From NCBI GenBank assembly GCA_964431655.1, contig CAYSKJ010000039.1, forward strand, positions 1 through 20,345: DNA of 20,345 nt. The letters run 5' to 3'. The notes beneath the pieces were generated by a model. The model was not told where the DNA came from. It saw nothing but the letters and a program-made list of their open reading frames with translations, and made no database searches. The position numbers were made by a program, and so were the translations under genes. Shown in pieces: positions 1-7,699 of the stretch (its first letter is position 1; the number at the start of each line of letters is the position of its first letter). Source of the stretch: CAYMEV01 sp964431655 [NCBI: uncultured bacterium] (lineage in GTDB: Bacteria; CAYMEV01).

Positions 1-98
1 CCCACAAAGCCCCTTGCCTCAGGCCATATGGGAGTCTGGGGATAAACTGTTGCCGATAATACACCTATAACCAAAAAAACCATAATTATCCGTTTCAT
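1..98 (-). CDS. Secreted DUF4214-type protein, N-terminal fragment (cut by window edge)
   Basis: Only the first 32 or so codons are in the window; the gene continues past the left edge. The ATG is at 98-96 and has a GGAGG about 10 bases upstream. The visible peptide begins MKRIIMVFLVIGVLSATVY and continues with TPIWPEARGFVG. This closely parallels the start of the 332-residue protein encoded just upstream (MKRILMVVLCIAIISGTVFA, then YPIWPQPKVFVGEMYNRIL). The similarity covers both the signal peptide and the start of the mature chain, so the two genes are tandem paralogues. A hydrophobic signal peptide with a basic MKR start predicts export. The DUF4214 assignment rests only on similarity to the neighbour. 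A terminator lies between the two genes, so this copy probably has its own promoter. Confidence 0.75.
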   Translation of the reverse strand, partial: MKRIIMVFLVIGVLSATVYPQTPIWPEARGFV

Positions 99-139
99 CT
101 TACATCAACCTCCATTTTATATTTCCCTGCAGGGGCATT

Positions 140-180
140 TAAATAAAAAAAAGCCCCTTACTCTTTACAATAAGGGGCTT
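140..180 (-). terminator. Intrinsic terminator of the DUF4214 gene
   Basis: A perfect 10-bp inverted repeat, AAGCCCCTTA (151-160) against TAAGGGGCTT (171-180), encloses a 10-base loop. On the minus strand the hairpin is followed by an almost unbroken run of T (150 down to about 140). It lies 15 bases beyond the stop codon of the 332-residue protein gene, as expected for a Rho-independent terminator. It separates that gene from its tandem paralogue to the left. Confidence 0.9.
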
Positions 181-195
181 TGATGTGAATTTTTT

Positions 196-1194
196 CTAAT
201 CAAGATCAATCATTTTTACAGATATATAGCAAGCTCCCGGGATAGAACCATACCCCGCACCCCCATCCCATTCGCATGAAGGGCTTCCGATCCAGATCTC
301 CTGCTCAACCGGGGTCCAGGGAACTGTCTGAGCGCTTGCCCTGAGCAGTTCGCCATTTCTCCACAGCTGTATACCGTAATTTAGATCCCCGTTAACAATT
401 ATCTTAAATTCATAGATTGTATTAGGATTCCAGCCCAAAGGACCAATAAATTCCTCCCATTCAAAGTGGTCTGACAAAGTGTAGGACCACTTGACCATAT
501 TTGCCAAATGCTCAATTCCTGGATAATAGCCGTATTTCCTTACAAGTGCGCTGTTATCCCAGTCTTCATTATAGGACATGGCGTCCGAAAGGAAGAAGAT
601 CTGGCCCTTGAAAGGAAAGCTGTGATTATGGACCAGGCCCTTAACTTTGACAATCAGTTCGAATCTGTTAAGCTCAGGCAGATCCAGCAGCAGTCTCTCG
701 CAGTATTCCTGTATTGTATAGCCTCCGCCGGGGAATATGTAATAAAATGCTACATCTTCAGCAAACATGCAGTCATCCTCATGCTGCTCAATATTTTCAA
801 GGTATTCATTGCTGTTTAAAAAGAGGTTGACTGTCTGCATTCTTGTAAGACCCCCGGAGCTTAGAGCCTCTATCCAGTTATAGGTCTCCCCGGGTGTGGG
901 ATTCCTCCTGAGTATTGAAAAATAGACATCATTCATAAACTGCCTGTTGCTCCGGTTCCTGGCGGCATACTCACCTGAGCTGAACATGCTTACTATAACG
1001 GATTCCCTAGTTATCTGACATTTCAATAAGGGAACCACTTTGTTTAATATCTCGAGCTTATTACCATTCCTGTCCAGAATCCTGTTATACATCTCTCCGA
1101 CAAAAACCTTTGGCTGAGGCCAGATGGGATATTGGGCAAAAACAGTTCCTGATATTATGGCAATGCATAAAACCACCATTAAAATCCGCTTCAT
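196..1194 (-). CDS. Secreted protein with two DUF4214-like repeats and an unassigned C-terminal domain
   Basis: 332 residues. An N-terminal signal peptide (residues 1-20, basic MKR then a hydrophobic core, cleavage likely after TVFA) predicts export. Two DUF4214-like repeats follow, at about residues 31-77 and 86-133. Each has the pattern [FV]-x-x-x-Y-x-x-I-L-x-R followed by a helix ending near F-x-x-S-x-E-Y. In other proteins this module is found in secreted or surface proteins, often linked to S-layer or glycan contexts; its function is not established. Residues 175-332 are rich in W, Y and G and in beta-prone segments (for example IQLWRNGELL), and could form a jelly-roll or lectin-like domain; this is inference. 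The mature chain has several Cys (59, 142, 165, 307, 322), compatible with disulfides. The ATG at 1194 has AAGGAG about 13 bases upstream. A terminator follows the gene and a tandem paralogue lies beyond it. Confidence 0.8.
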   Translation of the reverse strand: MKRILMVVLCIAIISGTVFAQYPIWPQPKVFVGEMYNRILDRNGNKLEILNKVVPLLKCQITRESVIVSMFSSGEYAARNRSNRQFMNDVYFSILRRNPTPGETYNWIEALSSGGLTRMQTVNLFLNSNEYLENIEQHEDDCMFAEDVAFYYIFPGGGYTIQEYCERLLLDLPELNRFELIVKVKGLVHNHSFPFKGQIFFLSDAMSYNEDWDNSALVRKYGYYPGIEHLANMVKWSYTLSDHFEWEEFIGPLGWNPNTIYEFKIIVNGDLNYGIQLWRNGELLRASAQTVPWTPVEQEIWIGSPSCEWDGGAGYGSIPGACYISVKMIDLD

Positions 1195-1338
1195 CGTTTT
1201 TTCAATTCTCCTTTTTATTTTATATTATTATTTTTTATCATCGTAACTTTGAACAGAAATGTTTAAAATAATCATAGAAATATTTCATATTATTGGGTTT
1301 CTGTAAATAAAAAAATTGCTTTTTAACCCTAATAAATC

Positions 1339-1367
1339 TTGATTTCAGATGTTCTGAGATATAGAAT
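1339..1367 (+). promoter_or_regulatory. Putative sigma-70 promoter for the AIM24-family gene
   Basis: TTGATT (1339-1344) and TAGAAT (1362-1367) are separated by 17 bases inside the AT-rich 268-bp divergent gap between the DUF4214 gene and the AIM24-family gene. Transcription would start near 1374 and leave an untranslated leader of about 90 bases. The rest of the gap shows no other convincing element. AT-rich DNA throws up such matches by chance, so this is tentative. Confidence 0.35.
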
Positions 1368-1462
1368 ATGGTACAAAAGGATAATAGTTTTTTTCCAAAT
1401 AATCTATAATTCTAATAAAGGAATAAACTTATTAATATATCAGATCAGGAGGGATTTTAAGA

Positions 1463-2140
1463 ATGGAATTTATTATTGAACATGAGCCTGTATTCTCAAC
1501 CCTGAAGGTGATCATGCAGAAGGGGGAGAGTTTCAGGGCAGAGGCGGGAGCAATGATAAGCATGTCAAGCACTCTGAACCTGGAGGCAAAAACCGCCGGA
1601 AAGGGCCTTATGGGAACACTGAAGGCCGCTGTGGGCGGAGAATCCTTTTTCGCATCCCTGATTACATGCCGGGAGGATGAGGGTGAAATAATCCTTGCCC
1701 CTTCAACCCCTGGAGATATACTCATGATAGAGATGAATCAGTCTTCAGTCTTTGCTCAGGCTGGAGCCTATCTTGCCGGCGACCCGGATCTGGAGATATC
1801 CACAAAGGGCTCTTTCAAGGCATTTATCAGCGGCGAAGGCCTGTTCCTGCAGACCATAAGAGGCAGGGGCAAGCTGTTTTTGCAGTCCTATGGCGCTATA
1901 ATGAAAAGAGAGCTGGCTGCCGGCCAGTCATATACGGTGGATACAGGACATATAGTAGCCTTTGAGGAAACGGTAAGCTACAGGATAAAAAAGGCTTCGA
2001 AGGGAATCTTTTCAAGTATAGCCTCAGGAGAAGGACTTGTATGTGAGTATACCGGACCGGGAAAAATATGGATACAGACAAGGGATTTAGGCCTGCTGGC
2101 AAAGCTTATTGCAAGATTTATACCGGCTAAAAGATCATAA
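1463..2140 (+). CDS. TIGR00266 / AIM24-family protein
   Basis: 225 residues, the usual length for the bacterial TIGR00266 (formerly DUF124, Pfam AIM24) family. The chain fits the family throughout: an early F-x-A-E-A-G-A-M-I-S segment (about residues 24-34), a Gly-rich stretch leading into GGESFF (58-63), then repeated beta-rich segments such as FISGEGLFLQ (about 120-129) and a C-terminal GPGKIWIQTR (198-207). The family forms a beta-rich, trimer-like barrel fold. Bacterial roles are not settled; the mitochondrial AIM24 homologue helps organise inner-membrane complexes. There is no signal peptide or membrane segment, so it is probably cytoplasmic. A GGAGGG sequence lies about 9 bases before the ATG. 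The gene is apparently monocistronic and converges on the AAA ATPase gene, the two stop codons lying within the same six bases (TCATAA, 2135-2140). Confidence 0.88.
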   Translation: MEFIIEHEPVFSTLKVIMQKGESFRAEAGAMISMSSTLNLEAKTAGKGLMGTLKAAVGGESFFASLITCREDEGEIILAPSTPGDILMIEMNQSSVFAQAGAYLAGDPDLEISTKGSFKAFISGEGLFLQTIRGRGKLFLQSYGAIMKRELAAGQSYTVDTGHIVAFEETVSYRIKKASKGIFSSIASGEGLVCEYTGPGKIWIQTRDLGLLAKLIARFIPAKRS

Positions 2141-3805
2141 CGGGTATTTTTTCCGAAGGGCTGAAAGGATTTTTTCCGCGTCTTTCGGCATCAATGACCT
2201 TCTTGATGCCTCTTCCAGGGCTGCTATTGTCATTTTTTCTATCTCTTCCTGATTATACCTGGGAAGCCTGAAATCCCTGCAGGCTTTTTCAAAGTGAGCC
2301 TTTTTTATTGTATCAGAAGCTTCGGCCATGGCAAATTCGTGGGAAATTAAAAGCACCTGTTCAATATTTGCAGGTGTATATCCCTGCAGGTTTTCCTCCC
2401 AGAATCCTGCCGGGATGGCTTCAACAACGAATTTATGCTTTTTGATAATGGAATTAACTATTTTGACAATATCCTCCCTTGAGGGGAATAGTATGGGGAT
2501 CTTGGCATCCGACCTTCCTGAACGCCTCATAGCAGGGTCAATTTTGTTAGGCCAGTTGGTAATATCAATCCTGACAATCTTACCCCGGTTTGAACCATCG
2601 CCCCAGAAATGAAAATTCCTGGCCCGCATTCTGTTATCAAGCTGTGATGAGTCGCTGTCAGCCCTTGAACCCTCCTGCTGTTCGCTCTCATCTATAATGA
2701 CTATGACAGGCGCCATAGCCTTAAGCAGTGAATGAAACCTCTCCTGCTTCTTTTCCGATTCACCAACATACTTGTCGCGAAGGCTTTTTGCTGTGACAAC
2801 CAGAAGGCCGCATTCCTTTGCAAAACATTCTATAAGAAATGTTTTTCCGGTTCCCGGAGGGCCCATTATTATAATACCCATCGGTACAGTTTTTGTCCTG
2901 CCCCTGGATATGTTTTCAGCGACCTTTTTCAGGTAATTCTTTATATAATCGAATCCGCCGACATACTCCAGACCGTATTTTGGGTTTACAACCTCAACAA
3001 TGTCTGAATATTCCTGGTTGATTATCCTGATTTTCTGCTCCAGCACATGTTCCGGATCTACTTTTCTTTCATAGGCACTGGCCTGGAGCATTATATTTTC
3101 AAGGTGATGGAGGCACAGCCCTCCTGAGGCAAGGCTTATGCTTCGAATCTCTTCTTCATCAAGCCCGGTTTTTAATCTGATGTTAAGATAGCAGAGATAA
3201 TCATACCTGTCCTGCTGTTCTGGCATTTTTATCTCAATCACATCCATTCCAACACTGCTTATTATAAGGTCATCGCTGATATTTGACTTGTCTTTTGTAA
3301 TAAGTATTCCGATGTTTTTTTTCCTGGATATATCCAGGTCATTGGCCCATCTTGAAATGGCAATGGCGTCAATTTTACTCCTTCCCGAAAGTGTCTGGGA
3401 AGGGGCAAGGCTTTCAAGGTATTCAATGATAACGGCTGTCTGTCTTCCGTCATTTTCGCCATATTTAAGGGCCTTCTCAAGGTAGAGCAAAGATACGTCG
3501 GGGTCTCTCGGAATACCCTGATGGTATTTTGACGCCCTGGTGACAATCCTGTCAAAGAAATCACGCCTTCTTCCCATGTCATCAAAATAAATCCCCAGGG
3601 CAAGATTATAAAAACAGACAAAGACCCTGTTTGCAAGTATCTGTTTTAATACATCCTTGAGCGGAAGATACTCATTACCCATCCTGAAAAAATCATTTAT
3701 ATTCCCATAGAGCAGAAATTGATGGGATACTCCGATATTAATGCTGTGTATTATCTTTTTAACAAAATCAGGCAATGTGAGATCAAATTTATTATCTATG
3801 AACAT
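2135..3805 (-). CDS. Ycf46-like AAA+ ATPase with a degenerate first ATPase module
   Basis: 556 residues from the ATG at 3805. Reading could extend to an ATG at 3946, but that would overlap the upstream gene by 128 bases; the 3805 start lies 13 bases past the upstream stop with AGGGAAGG just before it. The C-terminal half is a canonical AAA module: Walker A GPPGTGKT (315-322), pore-loop-like KYVGESEK (345-352), Walker B VIVIIDES (367-374), sensor-1 Asn near 417 and Arg-finger region MRRSGR (426-431), resembling the RRPGR of FtsH and Cdc48. The N-terminal half (about 10-270) looks like a second AAA fold without a P-loop: it has hydrophobic strands (AVIIEYLESL, IGILIT) in the right order but no GKT. 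This layout matches cyanobacterial and plastid Ycf46, whose role is poorly defined. It is predicted to be cytoplasmic and to remodel proteins with ATP. It is the last gene of the operon and probably works with the adjacent pseudokinase-propeller protein. Confidence 0.85.
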   Translation of the reverse strand: MFIDNKFDLTLPDFVKKIIHSINIGVSHQFLLYGNINDFFRMGNEYLPLKDVLKQILANRVFVCFYNLALGIYFDDMGRRRDFFDRIVTRASKYHQGIPRDPDVSLLYLEKALKYGENDGRQTAVIIEYLESLAPSQTLSGRSKIDAIAISRWANDLDISRKKNIGILITKDKSNISDDLIISSVGMDVIEIKMPEQQDRYDYLCYLNIRLKTGLDEEEIRSISLASGGLCLHHLENIMLQASAYERKVDPEHVLEQKIRIINQEYSDIVEVVNPKYGLEYVGGFDYIKNYLKKVAENISRGRTKTVPMGIIIMGPPGTGKTFLIECFAKECGLLVVTAKSLRDKYVGESEKKQERFHSLLKAMAPVIVIIDESEQQEGSRADSDSSQLDNRMRARNFHFWGDGSNRGKIVRIDITNWPNKIDPAMRRSGRSDAKIPILFPSREDIVKIVNSIIKKHKFVVEAIPAGFWEENLQGYTPANIEQVLLISHEFAMAEASDTIKKAHFEKACRDFRLPRYNQEEIEKMTIAALEEASRRSLMPKDAEKILSALRKKYPL

Positions 3806-3818
3806 AATCCTTCCCTGC

Positions 3819-5267
3819 CTATAACCTGAATGCAAAAACCTTGTCTGAAGAAGCAGTAAATAGAATTCCTGAGTCAATAAAGGGAGTAGCCCGGCAAAAG
3901 TTCTCCATGGAAAGCCTTCCCAGGACAGTTCCGGAAGAGATGTCAATTATATACAGCATACCACCTTCATCAGCTGATATTACATAATCACCGTATATGA
4001 CCGGCGAGCTGATAACCGGGTTGCAGGTATTTATGCTCCATACCAGGTGCTTTTTATCCCGGCTTATATCTATGCACCTGACAGTTTTATCCATCGATGC
4101 CGTTATAACCAGATTATCTTTCACAACAGGGCTTGCAAATATCTTTTCCCTGAGTTCTATCTTTTTAAGCAGAGAAAAATCGCTGGTATTCAAAATATAT
4201 AAAAAACCCTTAAAACTGCCGTAGATCATGCTATCCTGAGTTATCACAGGGGTAGATCTTATAGTATCCTCGCAGGCAGACTCCCATAGCGCTTTGCCGT
4301 CCTCCTGACGGTAAACGCCTGCCTTTCCCTTATCCCATAATACTGTAACAGCATCTCTTTTTCTTATCAGGGCGCATGATGAGTATACCCATCCCCTGTC
4401 TTTTATCCTCCACTTTATTTCCAGGCTATCACTGTCCAGACAAAATGCATTGCCATTGTAGGTTCCAATGAAAACCCCTTTTTCTGTGGCCAGCGGGGAA
4501 GAGCGTATCAGGCTCCCGTCAAGGTTCTTTGTAATTTTTATATTTCCTGTAATAATATCAATAAGATAGAAGTTGCCCTCGTCATCCCCTATATAAAGCC
4601 TGTTTCCCTGAACTGCAGGCGTGCTTTCCACCGAAGACAGCAATACTATTGATTTAATCAGTTCCCCTGTATTCTTATCCAGCAAAAAAAGCTTCTTATC
4701 CGAGGAGGCACAGTAAAGCACATCCCTGTATGCAACAGGGGAAGAAATAAGCCTGCTTCCGGCATTAAAGGTCCATAGAGGCACAGGCTTGGAAGGATTT
4801 CGGATAGTACCTCCCTCGTGCATATGGTTCCGTTCCTGATTCAGCCTGAACCCTGCAGAAGGATAAGTACCCTCAATTTCCTTTTTTATCGCAAGTAATT
4901 CTGTTTCCAGAAATTTATCATCTATTCTCCTGCATATTATCCGTTCCAGAATCCTTTTCATCCTTATGGGCATATCCTTCTGTTCTTGGATTTGTCTCTT
5001 ATCCAGAAGGTCTGCAAAGGATAAAGGCCTTCCTGTCAGAAGGTAAAACAGGCAGTTGCCAAATGCAACCATATCCTCCCCGGGATCTGCACTGGTAACA
5101 ACCTTCAGATTGTCAAGAAGAATCTTCCCGCCTTTGAACTCTATGAAATCTGGAAATATCCTGAAGGAAAGTCCATTTTTATGATATCTGGCCATCTTCC
5201 TGGCAATTTTAAGTAAAAATTTTACAATTTCCTTTAGATTGATGGCATTGATTATTGTTTCACTCAT
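3819..5267 (-). CDS. Degenerate kinase C-lobe fused to an eight-repeat PQQ-type beta-propeller
   Basis: 482 residues with no signal peptide or membrane segment. Residues 15-130 resemble the C-lobe of a Hanks-type kinase: a helix ending ARYHKNG (where kinases have LH-x-x-G), ILLDN (49-53) where the DFG motif would lie, and EDMVAFGNCLFYLLTGRPLS (64-83), matching the helix-F segment D-x-[YW]-S-x-G-x-x-L-Y-E-L-L-T-G-x-P. The ATP-binding N-lobe, the HRD motif and a proper DFG are missing, so it should be inactive. Residues 163-482 contain eight repeats of 40-42 residues, each marked by an [S/A/T]-[S/T]-P turn at about 175, 215, 256, 338, 378, 420 and 460; the eighth, at about 296, is SSC. Each repeat also has a D-x-x-[ST]-G or similar turn, as in PQQ/BamB propellers. 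Most such proteins are exported; this one appears cytoplasmic. It follows the HAD gene by 3 bases with only a weak RBS, suggesting translational coupling, and precedes the AAA gene by 13 bases. Confidence 0.82.
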   Translation of the reverse strand: MSETIINAINLKEIVKFLLKIARKMARYHKNGLSFRIFPDFIEFKGGKILLDNLKVVTSADPGEDMVAFGNCLFYLLTGRPLSFADLLDKRQIQEQKDMPIRMKRILERIICRRIDDKFLETELLAIKKEIEGTYPSAGFRLNQERNHMHEGGTIRNPSKPVPLWTFNAGSRLISSPVAYRDVLYCASSDKKLFLLDKNTGELIKSIVLLSSVESTPAVQGNRLYIGDDEGNFYLIDIITGNIKITKNLDGSLIRSSPLATEKGVFIGTYNGNAFCLDSDSLEIKWRIKDRGWVYSSCALIRKRDAVTVLWDKGKAGVYRQEDGKALWESACEDTIRSTPVITQDSMIYGSFKGFLYILNTSDFSLLKKIELREKIFASPVVKDNLVITASMDKTVRCIDISRDKKHLVWSINTCNPVISSPVIYGDYVISADEGGMLYIIDISSGTVLGRLSMENFCRATPFIDSGILFTASSDKVFAFRL

Positions 5268-5270
5268 ATT

Positions 5271-5882
5271 TCAATACTTCTCTAATAATACAACCTGATT
5301 TTCAAAATCCGGGTATTCTCTGTAAAGAACAGCCTTAATCCCAAGAGAGGCTGCCATGTAAACGTTTTCTCTGATATCATCGAAATATAGAACCTCTGAT
5401 ACATCTTTACCTGATAATTTCAGTGCTGTCATGAAAAAACCGGTTTCAGGCTTCTTGTACCCAATCTCATGGGAACACACAAGGTGCAGAAAGCAGTCAA
5501 AATAGTCCTTATAGCTATCATTCAGGTATTCCAGGTGCATCTCATTCGTATTTGATACAATCACAAGATCATATTTTTCCCTCAAAACTGGAAGACGGTT
5601 CAGCAGGGAATAATTGGGCGTAAATATATTGTTATAGATACTGCTGAATTCCTTAAACCCTATAATGTTCCCATACAAGGAAACAAATATTTTATAGTAT
5701 TCATCACTGTTTATTAGCCCCCTTTCAAAATCGTCAGTAGGTTTTTCCATCTGTGAGACAATCAAGGAAATCTCTCTGCCCGTGATACAGGAGATTTTTT
5801 TCAGGGCAATTGCCGGGTCAAAGTAAAACAGCACATTGCCTATATCAAGGAACAGGCAGTTAATATTATTTTTTTTCATCAT
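5271..5882 (-). CDS. HAD-superfamily hydrolase (subfamily IA, YihX-like)
   Basis: 203 residues. All HAD motifs are present: motif I LFLDIGNVLF with the nucleophile Asp13, motif II VSNTN with Ser110, motif III Lys143/144 in GYKKPE, and motif IV YFDD with Asp168 and Asp169. Motif I reads D-x-G-N rather than D-x-D, as in the YihX group; E. coli YihX is an alpha-glucose-1-phosphate phosphatase. The helical cap sits between motifs I and II (about 20-95), the subfamily IA arrangement. It is probably a cytosolic phosphatase of a small sugar phosphate or nucleotide; the substrate cannot be read from the sequence. The start overlaps the end of aspS by 17 bases. Two consecutive ATG codons (5882 and 5879) follow an AAGG that is very close, so translation may depend on ribosomes finishing aspS. 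The first ATG is annotated. Confidence 0.87.
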   Translation of the reverse strand: MMKKNNINCLFLDIGNVLFYFDPAIALKKISCITGREISLIVSQMEKPTDDFERGLINSDEYYKIFVSLYGNIIGFKEFSSIYNNIFTPNYSLLNRLPVLREKYDLVIVSNTNEMHLEYLNDSYKDYFDCFLHLVCSHEIGYKKPETGFFMTALKLSGKDVSEVLYFDDIRENVYMAASLGIKAVLYREYPDFENQVVLLEKY

Positions 5883-7647
5883 CCTTCAATACTATTCTTA
5901 ACTCCTCCAACTGCTTTTTGTCCACAGGTGAAGGGGCATCCATCAGCAGGTCCTTCCCCTCCGTGGTCTTTGGAAAGGCAAGAACATCCCTCATTTTTTC
6001 AGTACCGGCAAGAACCATTATAAGTCTGTCCAGTCCCGGTGCAGCTCCACCATGGGGAGGAGCTCCATACCTGAGGGCTGTAAGAAGACTGCTGAACTTG
6101 CTGTCCTGGTCTTCCCTTGTAAGGCCGATAAGGCTCATGATCTTTCTCTGCAGTTTTTCCTCGTGGATTCTGAGACTGCCGCTGCATAGCTCATATCCAT
6201 TGCACACTATATCATACTGGGTACCCCTCACTTTTAGCGGATCTGAATCGAGCAAAGCCATATCTTCTTCCCTGGGAAGAACGAACATGTGGTGCACAGG
6301 CTGTACTGCACCTTCGTCATCCAGTTCAAAAAGAGGAAAATCCACAATGAATGCAAAACCCAGGATAGCAGGATTGTAAAGCCCAAGTTCATCACCGAAT
6401 TTTTTCCTTAAATGACCCAGTCCGGCATTGACATGCTTTCTATTTCCAAAGGATAAAAGAAACAGTTCATTTTCTTTCAGTCCAGTGTTCAGTAATATAT
6501 TTTTCAGCTGTTCCTGGGAGCAGAATTTGTCAATGCTTGTCTTTAGATCTCCCCCCCGGTCTGCAATAAAAAGCATGCCCTCAGCTCTGTAATTTCCAAG
6601 AAACGACTTATAACTGTCCAGATCCTTTCTTGATGCCTGTCCCATATCCGGCACAATAATACCTTTGATACAGAAATCGTCATCAGCAAACCTGTCTTTT
6701 AAGAAAGGTACCTCAAGCCTTTGGAAAGCCTTTGTCATGTCCCTTAATTCCATGCCGAACCGGATATCAGGCTTATCCGAACCATACCTTTCCATTGCCT
6801 CCTCATAGGGTATCCTCCTGAACGGCCTGTCCTGAACTGTTTTTTCCGTGCAGTTCTCTGTTATGCTCATAAACAATTCTTCCAGGAGGCTCAAAATGTC
6901 CTCTACTTCAACAAAGCTCATCTCCATGTCTATCTGTGTATGTTCAATCTGCCGGTCAGCTCTTGCATCTTCATCCCTTAAACAACGTGCAATCTGAAAA
7001 TACCTGTCAATACCGCCTATCATCAATATTTCCTTGTATTGCTGGGGAGACTGGGGAAGGGCGTAAAAAGACCCCCTGAACCGCCTTGAAGGGACAATAA
7101 AATCCCTTGCTCCTTCGGGGCTTGACCTGGTGAGCAAAGGTGTCTCAATCTCCATAAAACCCCTCTGGCTTAAAAAGTTCCTGACATAGAGGACTACCTC
7201 ATGCCTGAGCTTTAGATTTTTCAATATATGCTGCCTTCTCAGGTCCAGATAACGGTATTTAAGGGAAAGATTCTCTGCAACCGGTTCGTCATTATTTACC
7301 TCAAAGGGCAGATTTTCACAGCTGTTAAGTATCTGCAGGCTGGAGATCTCTATTTCGATGTCGCCCTTGGCCTGATCAGGATTAAGCTGGTCTGCCGGCC
7401 TTAATCTTACCACGCCTTCTACAGAAACTACATATTCCAGCTTCATATTTTTTATGGTGTTTATCAACCCCTCATTATTCCTGGTTTTCTCACAAAAGGC
7501 CTGTACAAAACAGTCCCTGTCCCTTACATTTATAAAAAATCTCTCTTTGTGATCCCTTATACGATGAACCCAGCCGGATATCCTGACTGTTTTATCCTTA
7601 TAATCACCGGATAATTGGCTTATTGTAAAATCACGATATTTTGACAC
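5866..7647 (-). CDS. aspS: Aspartyl-tRNA synthetase, bacterial type
   Basis: 593 residues from the GTG at 7647; an in-frame ATG at 7671 is less likely because the AGGAGG at 7655-7660 lies between the two and is ideally placed for GTG. The enzyme charges tRNA-Asp with aspartate (and tRNA-Asn too in non-discriminating forms). The domain order is that of bacterial AspRS. An N-terminal OB fold (about 20-105, GWVHRIRDH) binds the anticodon. The class II core has motif 1 GFMEIETPLL (163-172), motif 2 RCLRDEDARADRQ (221-233) followed by IEHTQID, the bacterial GAD insertion (about 290-420), GYELCSGSLRIH (484-495), and motif 3 GLDRL (538-542) after PPHGG. No key residue appears to be lost. Whether it discriminates against tRNA-Asn cannot be decided here. 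It sits in the middle of a minus-strand operon, 52 bases after the Tat-signal gene, and overlaps the HAD gene by 17 bases. Confidence 0.97.
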   Translation of the reverse strand: MSKYRDFTISQLSGDYKDKTVRISGWVHRIRDHKERFFINVRDRDCFVQAFCEKTRNNEGLINTIKNMKLEYVVSVEGVVRLRPADQLNPDQAKGDIEIEISSLQILNSCENLPFEVNNDEPVAENLSLKYRYLDLRRQHILKNLKLRHEVVLYVRNFLSQRGFMEIETPLLTRSSPEGARDFIVPSRRFRGSFYALPQSPQQYKEILMIGGIDRYFQIARCLRDEDARADRQIEHTQIDMEMSFVEVEDILSLLEELFMSITENCTEKTVQDRPFRRIPYEEAMERYGSDKPDIRFGMELRDMTKAFQRLEVPFLKDRFADDDFCIKGIIVPDMGQASRKDLDSYKSFLGNYRAEGMLFIADRGGDLKTSIDKFCSQEQLKNILLNTGLKENELFLLSFGNRKHVNAGLGHLRKKFGDELGLYNPAILGFAFIVDFPLFELDDEGAVQPVHHMFVLPREEDMALLDSDPLKVRGTQYDIVCNGYELCSGSLRIHEEKLQRKIMSLIGLTREDQDSKFSSLLTALRYGAPPHGGAAPGLDRLIMVLAGTEKMRDVLAFPKTTEGKDLLMDAPSPVDKKQLEELRIVLKDDEKK

Positions 7648-7654
7648 GCAAATT

Positions 7655-7660
7655 CCTCCT
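7655..7660 (-). promoter_or_regulatory. Ribosome binding site deciding the aspS GTG start
   Basis: On the minus strand AGGAGG stands seven bases before the GTG at 7647-7645. The only nearby ATG codons in frame (7671 and 7665) lie upstream of this site and have no comparable sequence before them, so GTG is the better start. Confidence 0.8.
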
Positions 7661-7673
7661 GTCATTCCCATAT

Positions 7674-7679
7674 ATTATA
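7674..7679 (-). promoter_or_regulatory. Possible internal -10 element before aspS
   Basis: A perfect TATAAT occurs on the minus strand in the 52-bp gap between the Tat-signal gene and aspS. No good -35 hexamer lies 16-18 bases upstream (the 17-bp position reads TGAAAG), and there is no extended -10. It could supply extra aspS transcription independent of the upstream genes, but could equally be chance. Confidence 0.25.
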
Positions 7680-7699
7680 AATTCAGGCACAATCTTCTT

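Noticed and set aside
125-134. Palindrome CCCTGCAGGG near the left terminator
   Set aside because: Only 10 bases with no spacer and no repeat elsewhere noticed; can be explained by chance.
508-819. 103-codon plus-strand ORF
   Set aside because: Lies wholly antisense to the DUF4214 gene, has no ribosome site and an unnatural composition; a shadow frame.
3262-3636. 124-codon minus-strand ORF inside the AAA gene
   Set aside because: Another frame of the same strand within a well-supported gene; no recognisable protein.
3806-3946. N-terminal extension of the AAA ATPase to an ATG at 3946
   Set aside because: It would overlap the propeller gene by 128 bases, and the extra 47 residues resemble no AAA N terminus. 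The ATG at 3805 follows the upstream stop by 13 bases and has a purine-rich site.
5869-5876. Run of eight A (minus strand) at the aspS/HAD overlap as a programmed slippage site
   Set aside because: It falls in the last Lys codons of aspS where slippage would have little effect, and the HAD gene has its own ATG pair. No stimulatory structure is evident.
7648-7671. aspS start at the ATG at 7671
   Set aside because: The AGGAGG lies inside this extension and fits the GTG at 7647; family members begin close to the S-K-Y-R segment.
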